Below, one piece after another: positions 27,488-37,039 of a DNA stretch of 64,000 nucleotides. The position numbers were made by a program, and so were the translations under genes. This DNA is from Yoonia sp. GPGPB17 (lineage in GTDB: Bacteria > Pseudomonadota > Alphaproteobacteria > Rhodobacterales > Rhodobacteraceae), in contig NZ_JATACI010000002.1 in the NCBI RefSeq assembly GCF_037892195.1, forward strand, positions 1,674,001 through 1,738,000. The letters run 5' to 3'. Under the pieces are notes generated by a model. It made no database searches. It was not told where the DNA came from and was given only the letters and a program-made list of their open reading frames with translations. How positions within the stretch are numbered: the first letter of the stretch is position 1; each line of letters opens with the position of its first letter.

Positions 27488-27873
27488 TTGAAAATACCGC
27501 TCACATTGCGATTGGCCTACCATGGTTTCCGTGCTGTCGTGCGTGCGGGCCTGCTTTTCCTATTGGCGTGGATTTTCCTGATCCCGGCCTCAGCAGATGA
27601 GGTGACCGCCCTTGGTGCCAGACAGGGCACAACATATCCCGCTGGCTTGCGCGCAATGCGGTCAGCACAGGTGATCGTGGCCGTCGCCCCGCCGCGTGCC
27701 TACGAGCTGGTCGCTATTGGGTTGCCACAAGACATCTCGCCTTTAATGATACGCATCGCGATAACACAGATGGCCGCTGGCTACGTCCTTCCTGCATCCA
27801 CCCGCGTTGATGCCAGATCCGCCCCTCAAGTGACCGGGACATTGAAGGTCCGCGCTTTATCAAAGTCGACTAG
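27488..27873 (+). pseudogene. Secreted protein of unknown function, frameshift near its end
   Basis: TTG 27488 follows AAGGA (27476-27480) with good spacing. It opens MKIPLTLRLAYHGFRAVVRA and a Sec signal ending near IPASA-DEV, then a compact domain (RSAQVIVAVAPPRAYELVAIGLPQDISP). The frame runs on without a stop into the antisense of hemF, which is unlikely. Adding one C at 27822-27825 leads to SSDRDIEGPRFIKVD and TAG 27871-27873, two bases before the hemF stop, giving about 128 residues. No family is recognised. Its tight fit between hemE and hemF suggests a real gene cotranscribed with hemE. Confidence 0.55.
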
Positions 27874-27874
27874 A

Positions 27875-28753
27875 TCAGACCCATTTTGCCAATGGCGGCA
27901 GGCTCATCAACACAGCATTGGCATCGTGCCCGGTCGCCAGCCCGAACTTCGTCCCGCGGTCATACACGAGGTTATACTCGGCATAGAGACCACGATGGAT
28001 CAATTGCGTGTCTTTATCGGCATCTGTCCAAGCTGTATCCCGGCGCTTTTCAACAAGCGGAACATAGGCGGGCAGAAATGCTTTGCCGATATCTTGGGTC
28101 AGCGTGAAATCAGCCGCCCAATCGCCAGTGCAGTAGTCATCCATAAAGATACCGCCAACACCGCGCGCCCGATTGCGGTGGGGAATGTAGAAATACTCGT
28201 CCGCCCAGTCTTTCAGCTTTGGGTAATGCGCTTCGCCATGTGGGTCGAGATGGGCTTTCTGGGTCGCATGAAAATGTGCCGTGTCCTCTTCATACTCAAT
28301 GCAGGGGTTCAAATCTGAGCCACCGCCAAACCACCACGCATGAGGCGTCCAGAACATGCGCGTGTTCATATGAACCGCCGGGGCATGCGGGTTTTGCATG
28401 TGCGCCACCAATGAAATCCCCGACGCCCAAAAGCGCGGATCATCCGCCATGCCCGGCACACCGCGCGCGGCCATCGCCTTTTGCGCCGACGCACCCAATT
28501 GGCCATAAACGGTCGAGACATTCACGCCGACCTTTTCAAAGACCCGGCCGCCACGCATCACGGACATCAAACCGCCGCCCGCGTCTGATCCATCATCGGA
28601 TGTCCGCTTGGTCTCGGTGACTTCAAACCGCCCCGCCGCGCCTTCACCTTGATAGCTGTCTTCCAACCCCTCAAATGCTGCGACAATCTCGTCGCGCAAC
28701 GTGCGGAACCATGATGATGCTTTACTTTTTTCCGCCTCAAACCCGTCTGACAT
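27875..28753 (-). CDS. hemF: Oxygen-dependent coproporphyrinogen III oxidase
   Basis: 292 residues from ATG 28753 (MSDGFEAEKSKASSWFRTLRDEIVAAFEGLE); the open frame extends upstream to 28984 but that part overlaps the next gene's start and lacks similarity. GGRVFEKVGVNVSTVYG, HMNTRMFWTPHAWWFGGGSDLNPCIEYEED with the catalytic histidine, RGVGGIFMDDY and YNLVYDRGTKFGLATG are diagnostic. It converts coproporphyrinogen III to protoporphyrinogen IX with oxygen. Convergent with the hemE side, forming a small haem gene cluster. Confidence 0.95.
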   Translation of the reverse strand: MSDGFEAEKSKASSWFRTLRDEIVAAFEGLEDSYQGEGAAGRFEVTETKRTSDDGSDAGGGLMSVMRGGRVFEKVGVNVSTVYGQLGASAQKAMAARGVPGMADDPRFWASGISLVAHMQNPHAPAVHMNTRMFWTPHAWWFGGGSDLNPCIEYEEDTAHFHATQKAHLDPHGEAHYPKLKDWADEYFYIPHRNRARGVGGIFMDDYCTGDWAADFTLTQDIGKAFLPAYVPLVEKRRDTAWTDADKDTQLIHRGLYAEYNLVYDRGTKFGLATGHDANAVLMSLPPLAKWV

Positions 28754-28853
28754 TCCTGGTCTGTGTCCCCTGATATTGAATAACATACTGCCCTTGCCTT
28801 TATACACCATAGACATCGTGCAACGATGATCCAGTTCAAAACCGGAGAGAGCC

Positions 28854-29240
28854 ATGCGCCCTGCTTTAATCGTCCTTCCTCTTGTTCTTGTCGCGGCCTG
28901 CGCAACGCCGCGCGAGCAATGCATCAGCAATGTCACCCGCGATACAAAGGTACTGAGCAACCTGATCAACGAGGTCCGGGGCAATCTGGCGCGCGGCTAT
29001 GCGCTGGACCGGCAACAACAAGTGCGCACGATCCCTAAGACGTGCCGGGGCGAAGATGCGGATGGAAATACTTTCCGGTTCCGCTGCGATGAAACCCGGA
29101 CCGATACAATCGTCACACCCGTGGCCATTGATCTAAATGCTGAACGCGCAAAGCTGGCGTCGCTCGAAGAGCGGTTTGCACAATCCCAAGCAGCCTCAAA
29201 TCAAGCGGTCGCACAGTGCATTGCGGTGCACCCTGAGTGA
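28854..29240 (+). CDS. Small lipoprotein of unknown function
   Basis: 128 residues. MRPALIVLPLVLVAACATPR has a lipobox with the acylated cysteine at position 16. The mature part has CISNVTRDTKVLSNLINEVRGNLARGYALD, further cysteines (KTCRGED, FRCDETRTD) and a C-terminal helix rich in Glu, Ala and Gln that may form a coiled coil (NAERAKLASLEERFAQSQAASNQ). Probably an inner- or outer-membrane-anchored periplasmic protein. Divergent from hemF; its stop codon abuts the stop of the following minus-strand SDR gene exactly. No function can be assigned. Confidence 0.75.
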   Translation: MRPALIVLPLVLVAACATPREQCISNVTRDTKVLSNLINEVRGNLARGYALDRQQQVRTIPKTCRGEDADGNTFRFRCDETRTDTIVTPVAIDLNAERAKLASLEERFAQSQAASNQAVAQCIAVHPE

Positions 29241-30044
29241 TCAGTGGGCCGCAACGGCAGCCGGATCAAGCAAGGTACGCCCGCCATCAACCGTGATGAT
29301 CTGACCGGTGACAAAGGCCGAGGCATCTGATGCCAGATACTGTACCGCATCTGACACCTCGCCGGGGTTGGCGATGCGCTGCAACGGGGTATTGTTGACG
29401 ATGGCTTCGCGCAGGTCGTCTTGGTCCTTCAATGATCCCTTCAAACTCGCGCTCATCACGCTGCCAAAGGCCACGGCGTTCACCCGAATACCATGCGGGG
29501 CAAGCGCGACGGCCAATGATCGGGTCATCTGATCAGAGGCCGCAGAACTGACCGAATAGGCCAGCAAATCAGGATGGGTCCGGCGGGCTGCGATGGAACT
29601 GAGGTTAACGATGGATCCAATCGGCTCACCCGTCGCACCATCGGCCTGCTTGATCATGCGACGCGCCACAGCCTGGCTGACCCGCAAGGCCGTCATAGCG
29701 TTTTGCTGCAACAGCTCTTCAACCGAGTTGTCATCGGGATCAAGCGGGTCAGTCGCCATCACCTGGCGTGAGGCGTTGACCAGAATATCCACCCGTTCAA
29801 ACGCATCAATGGTCGCAGACAGCAAATTCGCAATCGTCAGTTTCTTGCGCAGATCACCCGCAAAAACGCGGATGTTCTCTTCCTTGTCCGCCTCTTCACC
29901 GATCTCATGGCACAGGGCCTTTTCGTCCATATCCGCGAAAACCACATTCGCGCCCATCTTCACAAAGTGGCGCCCAACCGCCAGGCCAACGCCATTGGCG
30001 GCACCGGTCACAATCGCAGTCTTTCCGGAAATCGAAAACGACAT
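29241..30044 (-). CDS. Divergent SDR-family protein lacking the catalytic lysine
   Basis: 267 residues. The NAD(P)-binding TGAANGVG (13-20) is normal, but the NNAG motif reads NAS (90-92) and the YxxxK lysine is Ser167 (Tyr163-Ser-Val-Ser-Ser). Ser149/150 and the C-terminal VTGQIITVDGGRTLL are kept. SDR proteins usually need the lysine, so this may be a catalytically altered or regulatory member. The serine codon differs from lysine at two or more bases, so a single sequencing error is not the reason. It follows rsmC by 21 bases in a probable clpS-rsmC-SDR operon. Confidence 0.82.
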   Translation of the reverse strand: MSFSISGKTAIVTGAANGVGLAVGRHFVKMGANVVFADMDEKALCHEIGEEADKEENIRVFAGDLRKKLTIANLLSATIDAFERVDILVNASRQVMATDPLDPDDNSVEELLQQNAMTALRVSQAVARRMIKQADGATGEPIGSIVNLSSIAARRTHPDLLAYSVSSAASDQMTRSLAVALAPHGIRVNAVAFGSVMSASLKGSLKDQDDLREAIVNNTPLQRIANPGEVSDAVQYLASDASAFVTGQIITVDGGRTLLDPAAVAAH

Positions 30045-30065
30045 CAGAATTCTCCCTTGGTCCGC

Positions 30066-31034
30066 TCAGCGGAGCGGCCGGTTGGCATGGAACACTTTGA
30101 ATGCACCATTGCTGGCGATCATGTCCACATTGCGGAAACATTCAGTCAGTGTTGCCTCATAAGGCAAATGGCGGTTCGCGACCATCCAAAGCTTACCATG
30201 TGGGGCCAACAGGCGGGCTGCAGCCTGAATGAAGGCCCGGCCCAGACCAGGATCAGAAGCACGGCTGGTATGAAACGGCGGGTTCATGACAATACCGTCG
30301 TAAGCCTCCCCCTCAAACCGGGTGGCATCGGCCCAATGGCATACCGCACGCGCGTCACTGACATTGCGCTTGGCGCATTCAACCGACAAGGCCTCTGCTT
30401 CAATCATGTCCAACGCCTTCACGCCATCCCGTGCGAGGATGGGGCCTGCAAGATAGCCCCAGCCAGCACCCAAGTCGGCCATACGCGCTGGCAGTTTGCC
30501 GGGCAGTGACTCGGCCAACAAAGCTGACCCCGCATCAACCGCGCCGTCAGAGAATACACCTGCTGTCGTAAAATAGCCGTGCGGACCTTTTTCTGACGCA
30601 GGGGCGGCCCATTCCGCAAAAGCATCGGTGGCCGCAAACCAGAATATCCGCCCGTGGCCCTTTGTCACCGACGCCAGATCGCCCAACGCTTTTCGACATG
30701 CCTTGAACAGGCTATCAACACCATCTGTTTTTTGCCCGTCGATGATGATGAAGTCTGCTTTGGCGCATGCCTCGGCGACCATCGCACGTGCCAATGCTTT
30801 GGCACGTGGAACAACGACGATCGCCACAGCAACCTCTGGCAAAGCTTGATTGACCGCATACCCACCCGATTGCCAAGCCGCCACATCAGGAAAGAACCCA
30901 TGTACGATCTGCGTTTGCCCGCGCGGCAAAGCCGACACATCATAGGTCGCAGGCGGCCGCATCACCGCAATGTTGCCGGATGGCAACGCAATCAAGCCGT
31001 CTGAAAGAGCGGTGCTAAGGCGGGATTGGGACAT
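30066..31034 (-). CDS. rsmC: RsmC-like rRNA guanine-N2 methyltransferase
   Basis: 322 residues. The N-terminal half is a degenerate methyltransferase-like domain; the C-terminal half has MADLGAGWGYLAGPIL (SAM motif I), DMIEAEALSVECAKRN and the target-binding NPPFHTSRASDPGLGRAFIQAAARLLAPHGKLWMVANRHLPYE, typical of RsmC/RlmG enzymes that methylate guanine N2 of rRNA (16S G1207 for RsmC). Located 24 bases after clpS in the same direction. Confidence 0.8.
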   Translation of the reverse strand: MSQSRLSTALSDGLIALPSGNIAVMRPPATYDVSALPRGQTQIVHGFFPDVAAWQSGGYAVNQALPEVAVAIVVVPRAKALARAMVAEACAKADFIIIDGQKTDGVDSLFKACRKALGDLASVTKGHGRIFWFAATDAFAEWAAPASEKGPHGYFTTAGVFSDGAVDAGSALLAESLPGKLPARMADLGAGWGYLAGPILARDGVKALDMIEAEALSVECAKRNVSDARAVCHWADATRFEGEAYDGIVMNPPFHTSRASDPGLGRAFIQAAARLLAPHGKLWMVANRHLPYEATLTECFRNVDMIASNGAFKVFHANRPLR

Positions 31035-31058
31035 CTTTAGGCGAACAGCGGCGGCGCG

Positions 31059-31382
31059 CTATTCCTTCTCCATCGTGCATTGTAATGGATGTTGATGGCG
31101 CTGCGCAAAATCCATCACTTGGGCGACTTTCGTCTCAGCGATCTCGTGGCTGAAGACGCCTACGACAGCAACGCCCTTCTTATGGACGGTCAGCATCAGC
31201 TCAAAGGCTTGCGCATGGGACAGGCCAAAGAAGCGCTCCAACACATGCACCACGAATTCCATCGGCGTGAAATCATCGTTCAGGATCAAAACCTTATACA
31301 TCGGCGGGCGTTTTGTTTTTGGCTTGGTCTCAAGCGCGACGCCGACGTCACCGTCGCCATCGCCTTCTTTCTCAGCCATCAT
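31059..31382 (-). CDS. clpS: ATP-dependent Clp protease adaptor ClpS
   Basis: 107 residues from ATG 31382 ([12 protein letters not shown]); an ATG at 31400 or 31379 is also possible. After a flexible acidic tail comes the folded domain with [57 protein letters not shown]. The [11 protein letters not shown] region forms the pocket for N-degron residues. ClpS delivers N-end-rule substrates to ClpAP. On the minus strand the upstream TATATAA (about 31428-31434) could be its -10 region. Confidence 0.93.
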   Translation of the reverse strand: MMAEKEGDGDGDVGVALETKPKTKRPPMYKVLILNDDFTPMEFVVHVLERFFGLSHAQAFELMLTVHKKGVAVVGVFSHEIAETKVAQVMDFAQRHQHPLQCTMEKE

Positions 31383-31683
31383 GTAAAACTCTGCCAGCAT
31401 TCGGTACGCCTTGTTGGGTTGGCGTTATATATAAGGCACAGGTGCCACATGAAAACCCCATCAAATCACAATCGGAAAATGAGTACGAAGGGGGTGCAAA
31501 TCAATCATCTAGCGCACCCGTTAAGCCAGCTCACTAGATATTGACAAAGCGCACGATAAACGCGCCGAAAGTCTTTGAATTTAGGGTATTTTCCGAGAAC
31601 ATGACTTGTGCTAGCGTCACATCATAAGAATAAGGCCACCGGAAAAATTCGGGGTCACTGAGGCAGAAAAAGAGGCAAGCGAC

Positions 31684-33150
31684 GTGACTAGTCGTACGGG
31701 ACAGTGGGCCCTCCACGGGCTATTTCTTTGTGTATTTTTGGTATCTTTGCTTGTCGCGCCAATGCGGTCGACCGCTGCACCCTATGCGGCGATGGTGATG
31801 GATGCGCGCACCGGCGAGGTCTTGCATTCACGCAATGCTGACACGCAGTTGCACCCTGCATCGCTGACCAAAATGATGACACTCTATGTGGCGTTCCAGG
31901 CCATCGAGCGTGGTGAGATCACGCTTGATACGCCCGTGCGTATCAGCCGTCTTGCCGCGTCAGAGCCGCCCTCAAAGCTGGGGCTACGCTCTGGCCAGAC
32001 CATCCGCCTGCGTTTTCTGCTGCGTGCCGCCGCCGTCAAATCGGCCAATGACGCGGCGACTGCCATCGGCGAAGCGATTTCTGGCTCAGAAGAGGCATTT
32101 GCCACACGCATGAACCGCACCGCGCGCGCCATGGGCATGCGTAACACCAATTTCCGCAATGCACATGGTCTCACACAATCCGGACACCTGTCCACAGCGC
32201 GGGATATGTCCGTACTCGGGCGCCATGTGATCTATGATTTCCCGCAATACTACAATCTCTTCTCCCGTCGTTCTGCTGATGCAGGCATCGCCACCGTGCG
32301 TCACACGAACCGCCGCTGGCTGGACAGCTATGCAGGTGGTGACGGCATCAAAACAGGGTATACTCGCGCTGCCGGATTCAACCTCGTCGCCTCTGCCCAG
32401 CGTGGGCAGGAACGTGTGATCGCCACCGTCTTTGGCGGCTCATCCACATCTGCCCGCAATGCACGGATCACTGAGCTGATGGATATGGGCTTTAATCGCG
32501 CGCCATCGCGCGCCACCATCCGCCGACCAAACCCGCCCGCGGCCATGTTGACAAGTTCGAACAGCCGTGGTCAGGTCAACCCTGGCAAGATCGTCCGGGT
32601 CAGCGGCCTGATCAACCGCAGCATACGGCCATCGGCGCGGCCGACGGCTGCGCCAGTTCAAGAAGAGGTGCTTGTTGCAAACGCCGACACCGATGCGATC
32701 AACGCAGCAATTGCGGACTCGGTCAATGCAGCGCTCGCCGAAGCTTTGGGCGTCGCAGACCCTGCACCGACACAGGTTGCGACAGCGATCCCACCAACCG
32801 TGACACCTGCGCCCCGCCCTGCCACCGAAACATTGGTCGCAGCACTAGCCCCGCAAACGACCGTCGCTGACACCGGACCCGAGGTCGTGACCCGCATTTC
32901 AACCTCCGGCGGGCGACACTGGGGCGTGAACGTCGGACGCTACAACACACGTTACGATGCCGAACGCGTCTTGCTGCGCGTCGCACTGAACGAGATGAGC
33001 ACACTAGACGGTGCCTTGCGCCGTGTCGTGCAGCGCTCTGGCGGGTTTGATGCAAACTTCATGGGCCTGTCCCGTGAAGGCGCAGATCTTGCCTGCCGCA
33101 GACTACAGGCACGCGGCACCACCTGCTTCATGATCGGTTCAGACAGCTAA
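31684..33150 (+). CDS. dacA: D-alanyl-D-alanine carboxypeptidase with C-terminal SPOR domain
   Basis: 488 residues from GTG 31684. A signal-type N-terminus ending near APMRSTAA is followed by the penicillin-binding domain with active-site S60-x-x-K63 (HPASLTKMM), SAN in VKSANDAAT and KTG in GDGIKTGYTRAAG. A Pro/Ala/Thr-rich linker (about residues 280-395) leads to a SPOR-like domain (HWGVNVGRYNTRYDAERVLLRVAL to GTTCFMIG), which binds denuded peptidoglycan. It trims D-Ala from stem peptides in the periplasm. The 283 bases upstream hold no gene; a TTGACA at 31541 has no convincing -10. Confidence 0.92.
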   Translation: MTSRTGQWALHGLFLCVFLVSLLVAPMRSTAAPYAAMVMDARTGEVLHSRNADTQLHPASLTKMMTLYVAFQAIERGEITLDTPVRISRLAASEPPSKLGLRSGQTIRLRFLLRAAAVKSANDAATAIGEAISGSEEAFATRMNRTARAMGMRNTNFRNAHGLTQSGHLSTARDMSVLGRHVIYDFPQYYNLFSRRSADAGIATVRHTNRRWLDSYAGGDGIKTGYTRAAGFNLVASAQRGQERVIATVFGGSSTSARNARITELMDMGFNRAPSRATIRRPNPPAAMLTSSNSRGQVNPGKIVRVSGLINRSIRPSARPTAAPVQEEVLVANADTDAINAAIADSVNAALAEALGVADPAPTQVATAIPPTVTPAPRPATETLVAALAPQTTVADTGPEVVTRISTSGGRHWGVNVGRYNTRYDAERVLLRVALNEMSTLDGALRRVVQRSGGFDANFMGLSREGADLACRRLQARGTTCFMIGSDS

Positions 33151-33165
33151 GATAGGGTCGACGCC

Positions 33166-34764
33166 TTAGGCAACCTTACCTTCAAAGGCAGCCGCCATCA
33201 GGGCGCGCGTGTAGTCCGTCTCGGGTGCATCAAAAATGGTGTCGGCGTCGCAAGCTTCAACCACATCACCCTGCTTCATCACCATCACCTTGTGGGACAA
33301 TGCCCGCACAACCTTGAGATCGTGGCTGATGAACAAATAGGCCAGCCGGTTTTTCTGCTGCAACTCGCGTAGTAACTGCACGATTTGAACCTGTACGGTC
33401 ATATCAAGAGCCGAGGTCGGTTCATCTAGGATCAGCAACTTGGGCCGCAGGATCATCGCCCGCGCAATCGCGATCCGCTGGCGTTGCCCACCTGAGAACT
33501 CATGCGGGTAGCGGTCCATAAGGGATGGATCAAGACCAACCTCTCCCATGATCTCGGCCACCATATCGCGCCGGTCGCGACCCGGCGCGACCCCGTGTAC
33601 GCCCAGCCCCTCAGCGACGATCTCGGCCACCGTCATACGCGGACTGAGCGAGCCGTAGGGGTCTTGAAACACAATCTGCATATCACTGCGCAAAGGGCGC
33701 ATCTGGCGCTGGTTCAGGTGGTGAATATCCGCCCCTTGAAAGGCGATCCGCCCCTCGGACCGGATCAGGCGCATGACAGCAAGCGCAAGTGTGGTTTTGC
33801 CGGACCCGCTTTCGCCCACAATACCAAGTGTTTCGCCAGCCCGCACCGTTATGGTTGCTTGATTGACCGCTTTGATGTGGCCCACCGTCCGTTTCAGCAA
33901 GCCGCGTTGGATCGGGAACCAAATCCGCGCGGCGTCTGTCTCTAACACAACAGGCGCATCGGGCTGCACAGGTAGCGGCACACCGCTTGATTCCGCGGCC
34001 AACAGCATCTGTGTGTAAGGATGCTGCGGGTTCTCAAACAACTCAGCGGTCGGGCCAGTTTCGACGATCAGCCCATCTTTCATGACGCAAACCCGATCCG
34101 CAATTTTGCGCACGATTGTCAAGTCATGCGTGATGAACAGCATCGACATACCTTCATCGCGTTTCAGGTCGGCCAGCAGATCCAGAATCTGCGCCTGAAT
34201 GGTGACATCCAACGCTGTTGTTGGCTCATCCGCGATCAGCAACTCCGGCCCATTCGCCAGCGCCATCGCGATCATGACGCGCTGTCGCTGACCGCCAGAT
34301 AGCTGATGCGGGTAAGATCCAAGGCGGCTCTCGGCATCGCGAATGCCAACACGTTCCAACAGCTCTACAATGCGTACTCGTACGGCGGCACCGCGCAAGC
34401 CCTGATGTAGTTCAATACTCTCTGCCAGCTGTTTTTCAATCGTGTGCAGCGGGTTCAGCGAGGTCATCGGCTCTTGAAAGATGAAGCTGATGTCATTGCC
34501 GCGTACACGGCGCAGGGATGGTTCGTCCGCACCAACCATTTCTGCGCCATCATATCTGATAGATCCGGCCATCACCGCGCTATCGCCCAATAACTGCACG
34601 GTCGATAGGGCCGTTACTGACTTACCTGACCCGCTTTCACCCACGATGGCGACGGTTTCACCTTTATGCACTTGGAAAGATACACCCTTAACCGCATGGG
34701 TCGTATCACCGTCCTGCCTGAACGCCACGCGTAGGTTTTGCACATCAAGGACAGCTTTTTTCAT
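33166..34764 (-). CDS. yejF: Peptide ABC transporter ATP-binding protein, double ATPase (YejF type)
   Basis: 532 residues with two fused ATPase domains. The first has GESGSGKSVTALS and LSGGQRQRVMIAMALANGPELLIADEPTTALD, the second GESGSGKTTLALAVMRLI and FSGGQRQRIAIARAMILRPKLLILDEPTSALD. The double arrangement with one ATPase gene per operon is that of YejF. Its ATG overlaps the yejE stop. It powers uptake of oligopeptides or peptide-like compounds. Confidence 0.92.
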   Translation of the reverse strand: MKKAVLDVQNLRVAFRQDGDTTHAVKGVSFQVHKGETVAIVGESGSGKSVTALSTVQLLGDSAVMAGSIRYDGAEMVGADEPSLRRVRGNDISFIFQEPMTSLNPLHTIEKQLAESIELHQGLRGAAVRVRIVELLERVGIRDAESRLGSYPHQLSGGQRQRVMIAMALANGPELLIADEPTTALDVTIQAQILDLLADLKRDEGMSMLFITHDLTIVRKIADRVCVMKDGLIVETGPTAELFENPQHPYTQMLLAAESSGVPLPVQPDAPVVLETDAARIWFPIQRGLLKRTVGHIKAVNQATITVRAGETLGIVGESGSGKTTLALAVMRLIRSEGRIAFQGADIHHLNQRQMRPLRSDMQIVFQDPYGSLSPRMTVAEIVAEGLGVHGVAPGRDRRDMVAEIMGEVGLDPSLMDRYPHEFSGGQRQRIAIARAMILRPKLLILDEPTSALDMTVQVQIVQLLRELQQKNRLAYLFISHDLKVVRALSHKVMVMKQGDVVEACDADTIFDAPETDYTRALMAAAFEGKVA

Positions 34765-35957
34765 CTGGCGTCGGTTCCTGTCGCCTGCGCCTCTGGGGCG
34801 GTTTCAAACACGGACTCATCGGTGATGACATTGCCATCAGCGACAAAGGTTTTGCGCGGGTCAAAGGCGTCGCGCACCCCTTCAAAAATAAAGACCAAGA
34901 GCGACAGCATAATCGCGAAGGTAAAGAACGCTGTGAAACCCAACCATGGGGCCTGGAGGTTTTGTTTCGCCTGCAACGTCATCTCGCCCAGCGACGGCGC
35001 GGACGATGGCAAACCAAAGCCAAGGAAGTCAAGCGACGCCAGACCACCAATCGCGCCGGTCACAAGGAACGGTAGCATCGTCAATGTCGCCACCATCGCG
35101 TTGGGCAACATATGCCGAAACATGATGGTTCGATCGCGCACGCCTAGCGCTTTGGCCGCGCGGACGTACTCCAGATTGCGCGCGCGCAGGAACTCGGCCC
35201 GAACCACCCCAACAAGGGCGGGCCAGCCAAACAGCACTGTCAGGAATACAAGGAGCCAGTAACTTCGCCCCAATATCGCAAAGACAATGATGATGACGTA
35301 AAGCGACGGCATCCCGGTCCAGATTTCAATGAAACGCTGGAAGATCAGATCGGTCCAACCACCAAAATAGCCCTGCACAGCACCAGCCATGATCCCGATG
35401 ATCGAAGCAGCGATGGTCACCGTCAGCGCAAAGGTCACCGATAATCGAAAGCCATAGATGACGCGTGCGGTCACGTCTCGTTTGGTATCATCCGTGCCTA
35501 ACCAGTTCTCGGCACTTGGGGGCGCGGGGGCCACGCCCGAGACATCGACAATTGTGTTGTATGAATAGGGAATGATGGGCCAAAGCATCCAGCCCGCCTG
35601 AAAATTACCATCCAGCGTTTGGCCATCGGCCACGGCTGCAATCAACTCTTCCGGGTTGTCAAAGCACTCTTCCAAACCGCCCGTGACGATCAGACAATCC
35701 ACTTCAGGCTCACCATAGCCCGCCTCGGTCGGGAAATCACCGCCAAAGTCGCGCTCGGAATAAAAGCTGAAGATCGGCATCTTGATCTCGCCGCGATAGC
35801 TGACTGCGATGGGTTTATCGTTGGCGATAAACTCAGCAAAGATCGACAGGCCAAAGAGGACACTGAAGATGACCAGCGACCAGTATGCACGTCCGTTGCG
35901 GCGAAAATTGCGCAGGCGGCGCTGGTTCAGCGGGGACAGGAAAGGACGCTTGGCCAT
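34761..35957 (-). CDS. yejE: Peptide ABC transporter permease YejE
   Basis: 398 residues. An N-terminal SPLNQRRLRNFRRNGRAYWSLVIFSVLFGLS membrane segment, a long periplasmic loop with WLGTDDTKRDVTARVIYGFRLSVTFALTV and the permease core with the EAA-like RAAKALGVRDRTIMFRHMLPNAM. This matches YejE of the dipeptide/oligopeptide permease family. Overlaps both neighbours by one to four bases. Confidence 0.92.
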   Translation of the reverse strand: MAKRPFLSPLNQRRLRNFRRNGRAYWSLVIFSVLFGLSIFAEFIANDKPIAVSYRGEIKMPIFSFYSERDFGGDFPTEAGYGEPEVDCLIVTGGLEECFDNPEELIAAVADGQTLDGNFQAGWMLWPIIPYSYNTIVDVSGVAPAPPSAENWLGTDDTKRDVTARVIYGFRLSVTFALTVTIAASIIGIMAGAVQGYFGGWTDLIFQRFIEIWTGMPSLYVIIIVFAILGRSYWLLVFLTVLFGWPALVGVVRAEFLRARNLEYVRAAKALGVRDRTIMFRHMLPNAMVATLTMLPFLVTGAIGGLASLDFLGFGLPSSAPSLGEMTLQAKQNLQAPWLGFTAFFTFAIMLSLLVFIFEGVRDAFDPRKTFVADGNVITDESVFETAPEAQATGTDAR

Positions 35958-37030
35958 CAGTTTCGCGCCTCAAAATCAATGCGCGGGTCAATCAGCACAT
36001 AGGTCAAATCCGTGATGATCCCCACAACGAGACCAATCAATGAAAACGCAAAGAGCGTGCCAAAAACCACCGGATAGTCGCGCGCCACTGCCGCCTCAAA
36101 CCCCAGCTTACCAAGACCATCCAGCGAGAACAGAGTCTCGATGATGAGCGAGCCACCAAAAAACACGCCAATGAACAGCGCAGGAAAGCCCGAAATCACA
36201 ATCAGCATCCCGTTGCGGAACACATGGCCATAAAGCACGCGTCTTTCAGACAGGCCTTTCGCACGCGCTGTCATCACATATTGCTTCTTGATCTCATCAA
36301 GAAAGCTGTTCTTGGTCAGCAATGTCAGCGTTGCAAAAGCCGAGATGGTCGAGGCCAGCACAGGCAACGTGATGTGCCAGAAATAATCAAGCACCTTCCC
36401 TATCAGTGACAAGTCTTCAAAATTAGCCGACGTCAGACCACGCAGCGGGAAAATACGGAAGTACGATCCGCCAGCGAAAAGCACAATCAACAAGATCGCA
36501 AAAAGAAAGCCTGGGATCGCATAGCCGACGATGATCGCCCCCGATGTCCATGTATCAAAGGGCGTGCCATCTTTGACGGCCTTCTTGATGCCCAGCGGGA
36601 TCGAAATCAGATAGGCAATCAAGGTCGACCACAGCCCCAGCGTAATCGACACCGGCATCTTTTCCATCACCAGATCAAACACGCTGATCGAACGGAAATA
36701 GCTCTCGCCAAAGTCGAACCGCATGTAGTTCCACATCATGTTCAGAAAGCGTTCCAAAGGCGGCTTGTCAAAACCGAACTCGCGTTCAAGGTCTGCGATG
36801 AAATCCGCAGGCAAACCACGCCCGCCTATGTAGTCACTGTCGCCGCTCTCAACCAACTCACTGCCGCCGCCAGAGATGCCTTCGAACACATCACCACCGC
36901 CCTCAAGCTCGGCGAGAATCTGTTCGATAGGGCCGCCAGGAACGAACTGGGTCAGCGCAAAGTTGATGATCATGATCCCCAAAAGGGTGGGGATCACCAG
37001 CAGCAAACGCCTAAGAATGTAAGCTCCCAC
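35957..37030 (-). CDS. yejB: Peptide ABC transporter permease YejB
   Basis: 357 residues. [45 protein letters not shown] at the N-terminus, a periplasmic insert, then the permease core with [33 protein letters not shown] and a C-terminal [17 protein letters not shown], the standard end of DppB-type permeases. It forms the translocation pore with YejE. Confidence 0.93.
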   Translation of the reverse strand: MGAYILRRLLLVIPTLLGIMIINFALTQFVPGGPIEQILAELEGGGDVFEGISGGGSELVESGDSDYIGGRGLPADFIADLEREFGFDKPPLERFLNMMWNYMRFDFGESYFRSISVFDLVMEKMPVSITLGLWSTLIAYLISIPLGIKKAVKDGTPFDTWTSGAIIVGYAIPGFLFAILLIVLFAGGSYFRIFPLRGLTSANFEDLSLIGKVLDYFWHITLPVLASTISAFATLTLLTKNSFLDEIKKQYVMTARAKGLSERRVLYGHVFRNGMLIVISGFPALFIGVFFGGSLIIETLFSLDGLGKLGFEAAVARDYPVVFGTLFAFSLIGLVVGIITDLTYVLIDPRIDFEARN

Positions 37031-37039
37031 GTCAGTGCC

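Noticed and set aside
28754..28984. 77-residue N-terminal extension of HemF
   Set aside because: It overlaps the start of the divergent lipoprotein gene and has no HemF similarity; ATG 28753 gives the normal length.
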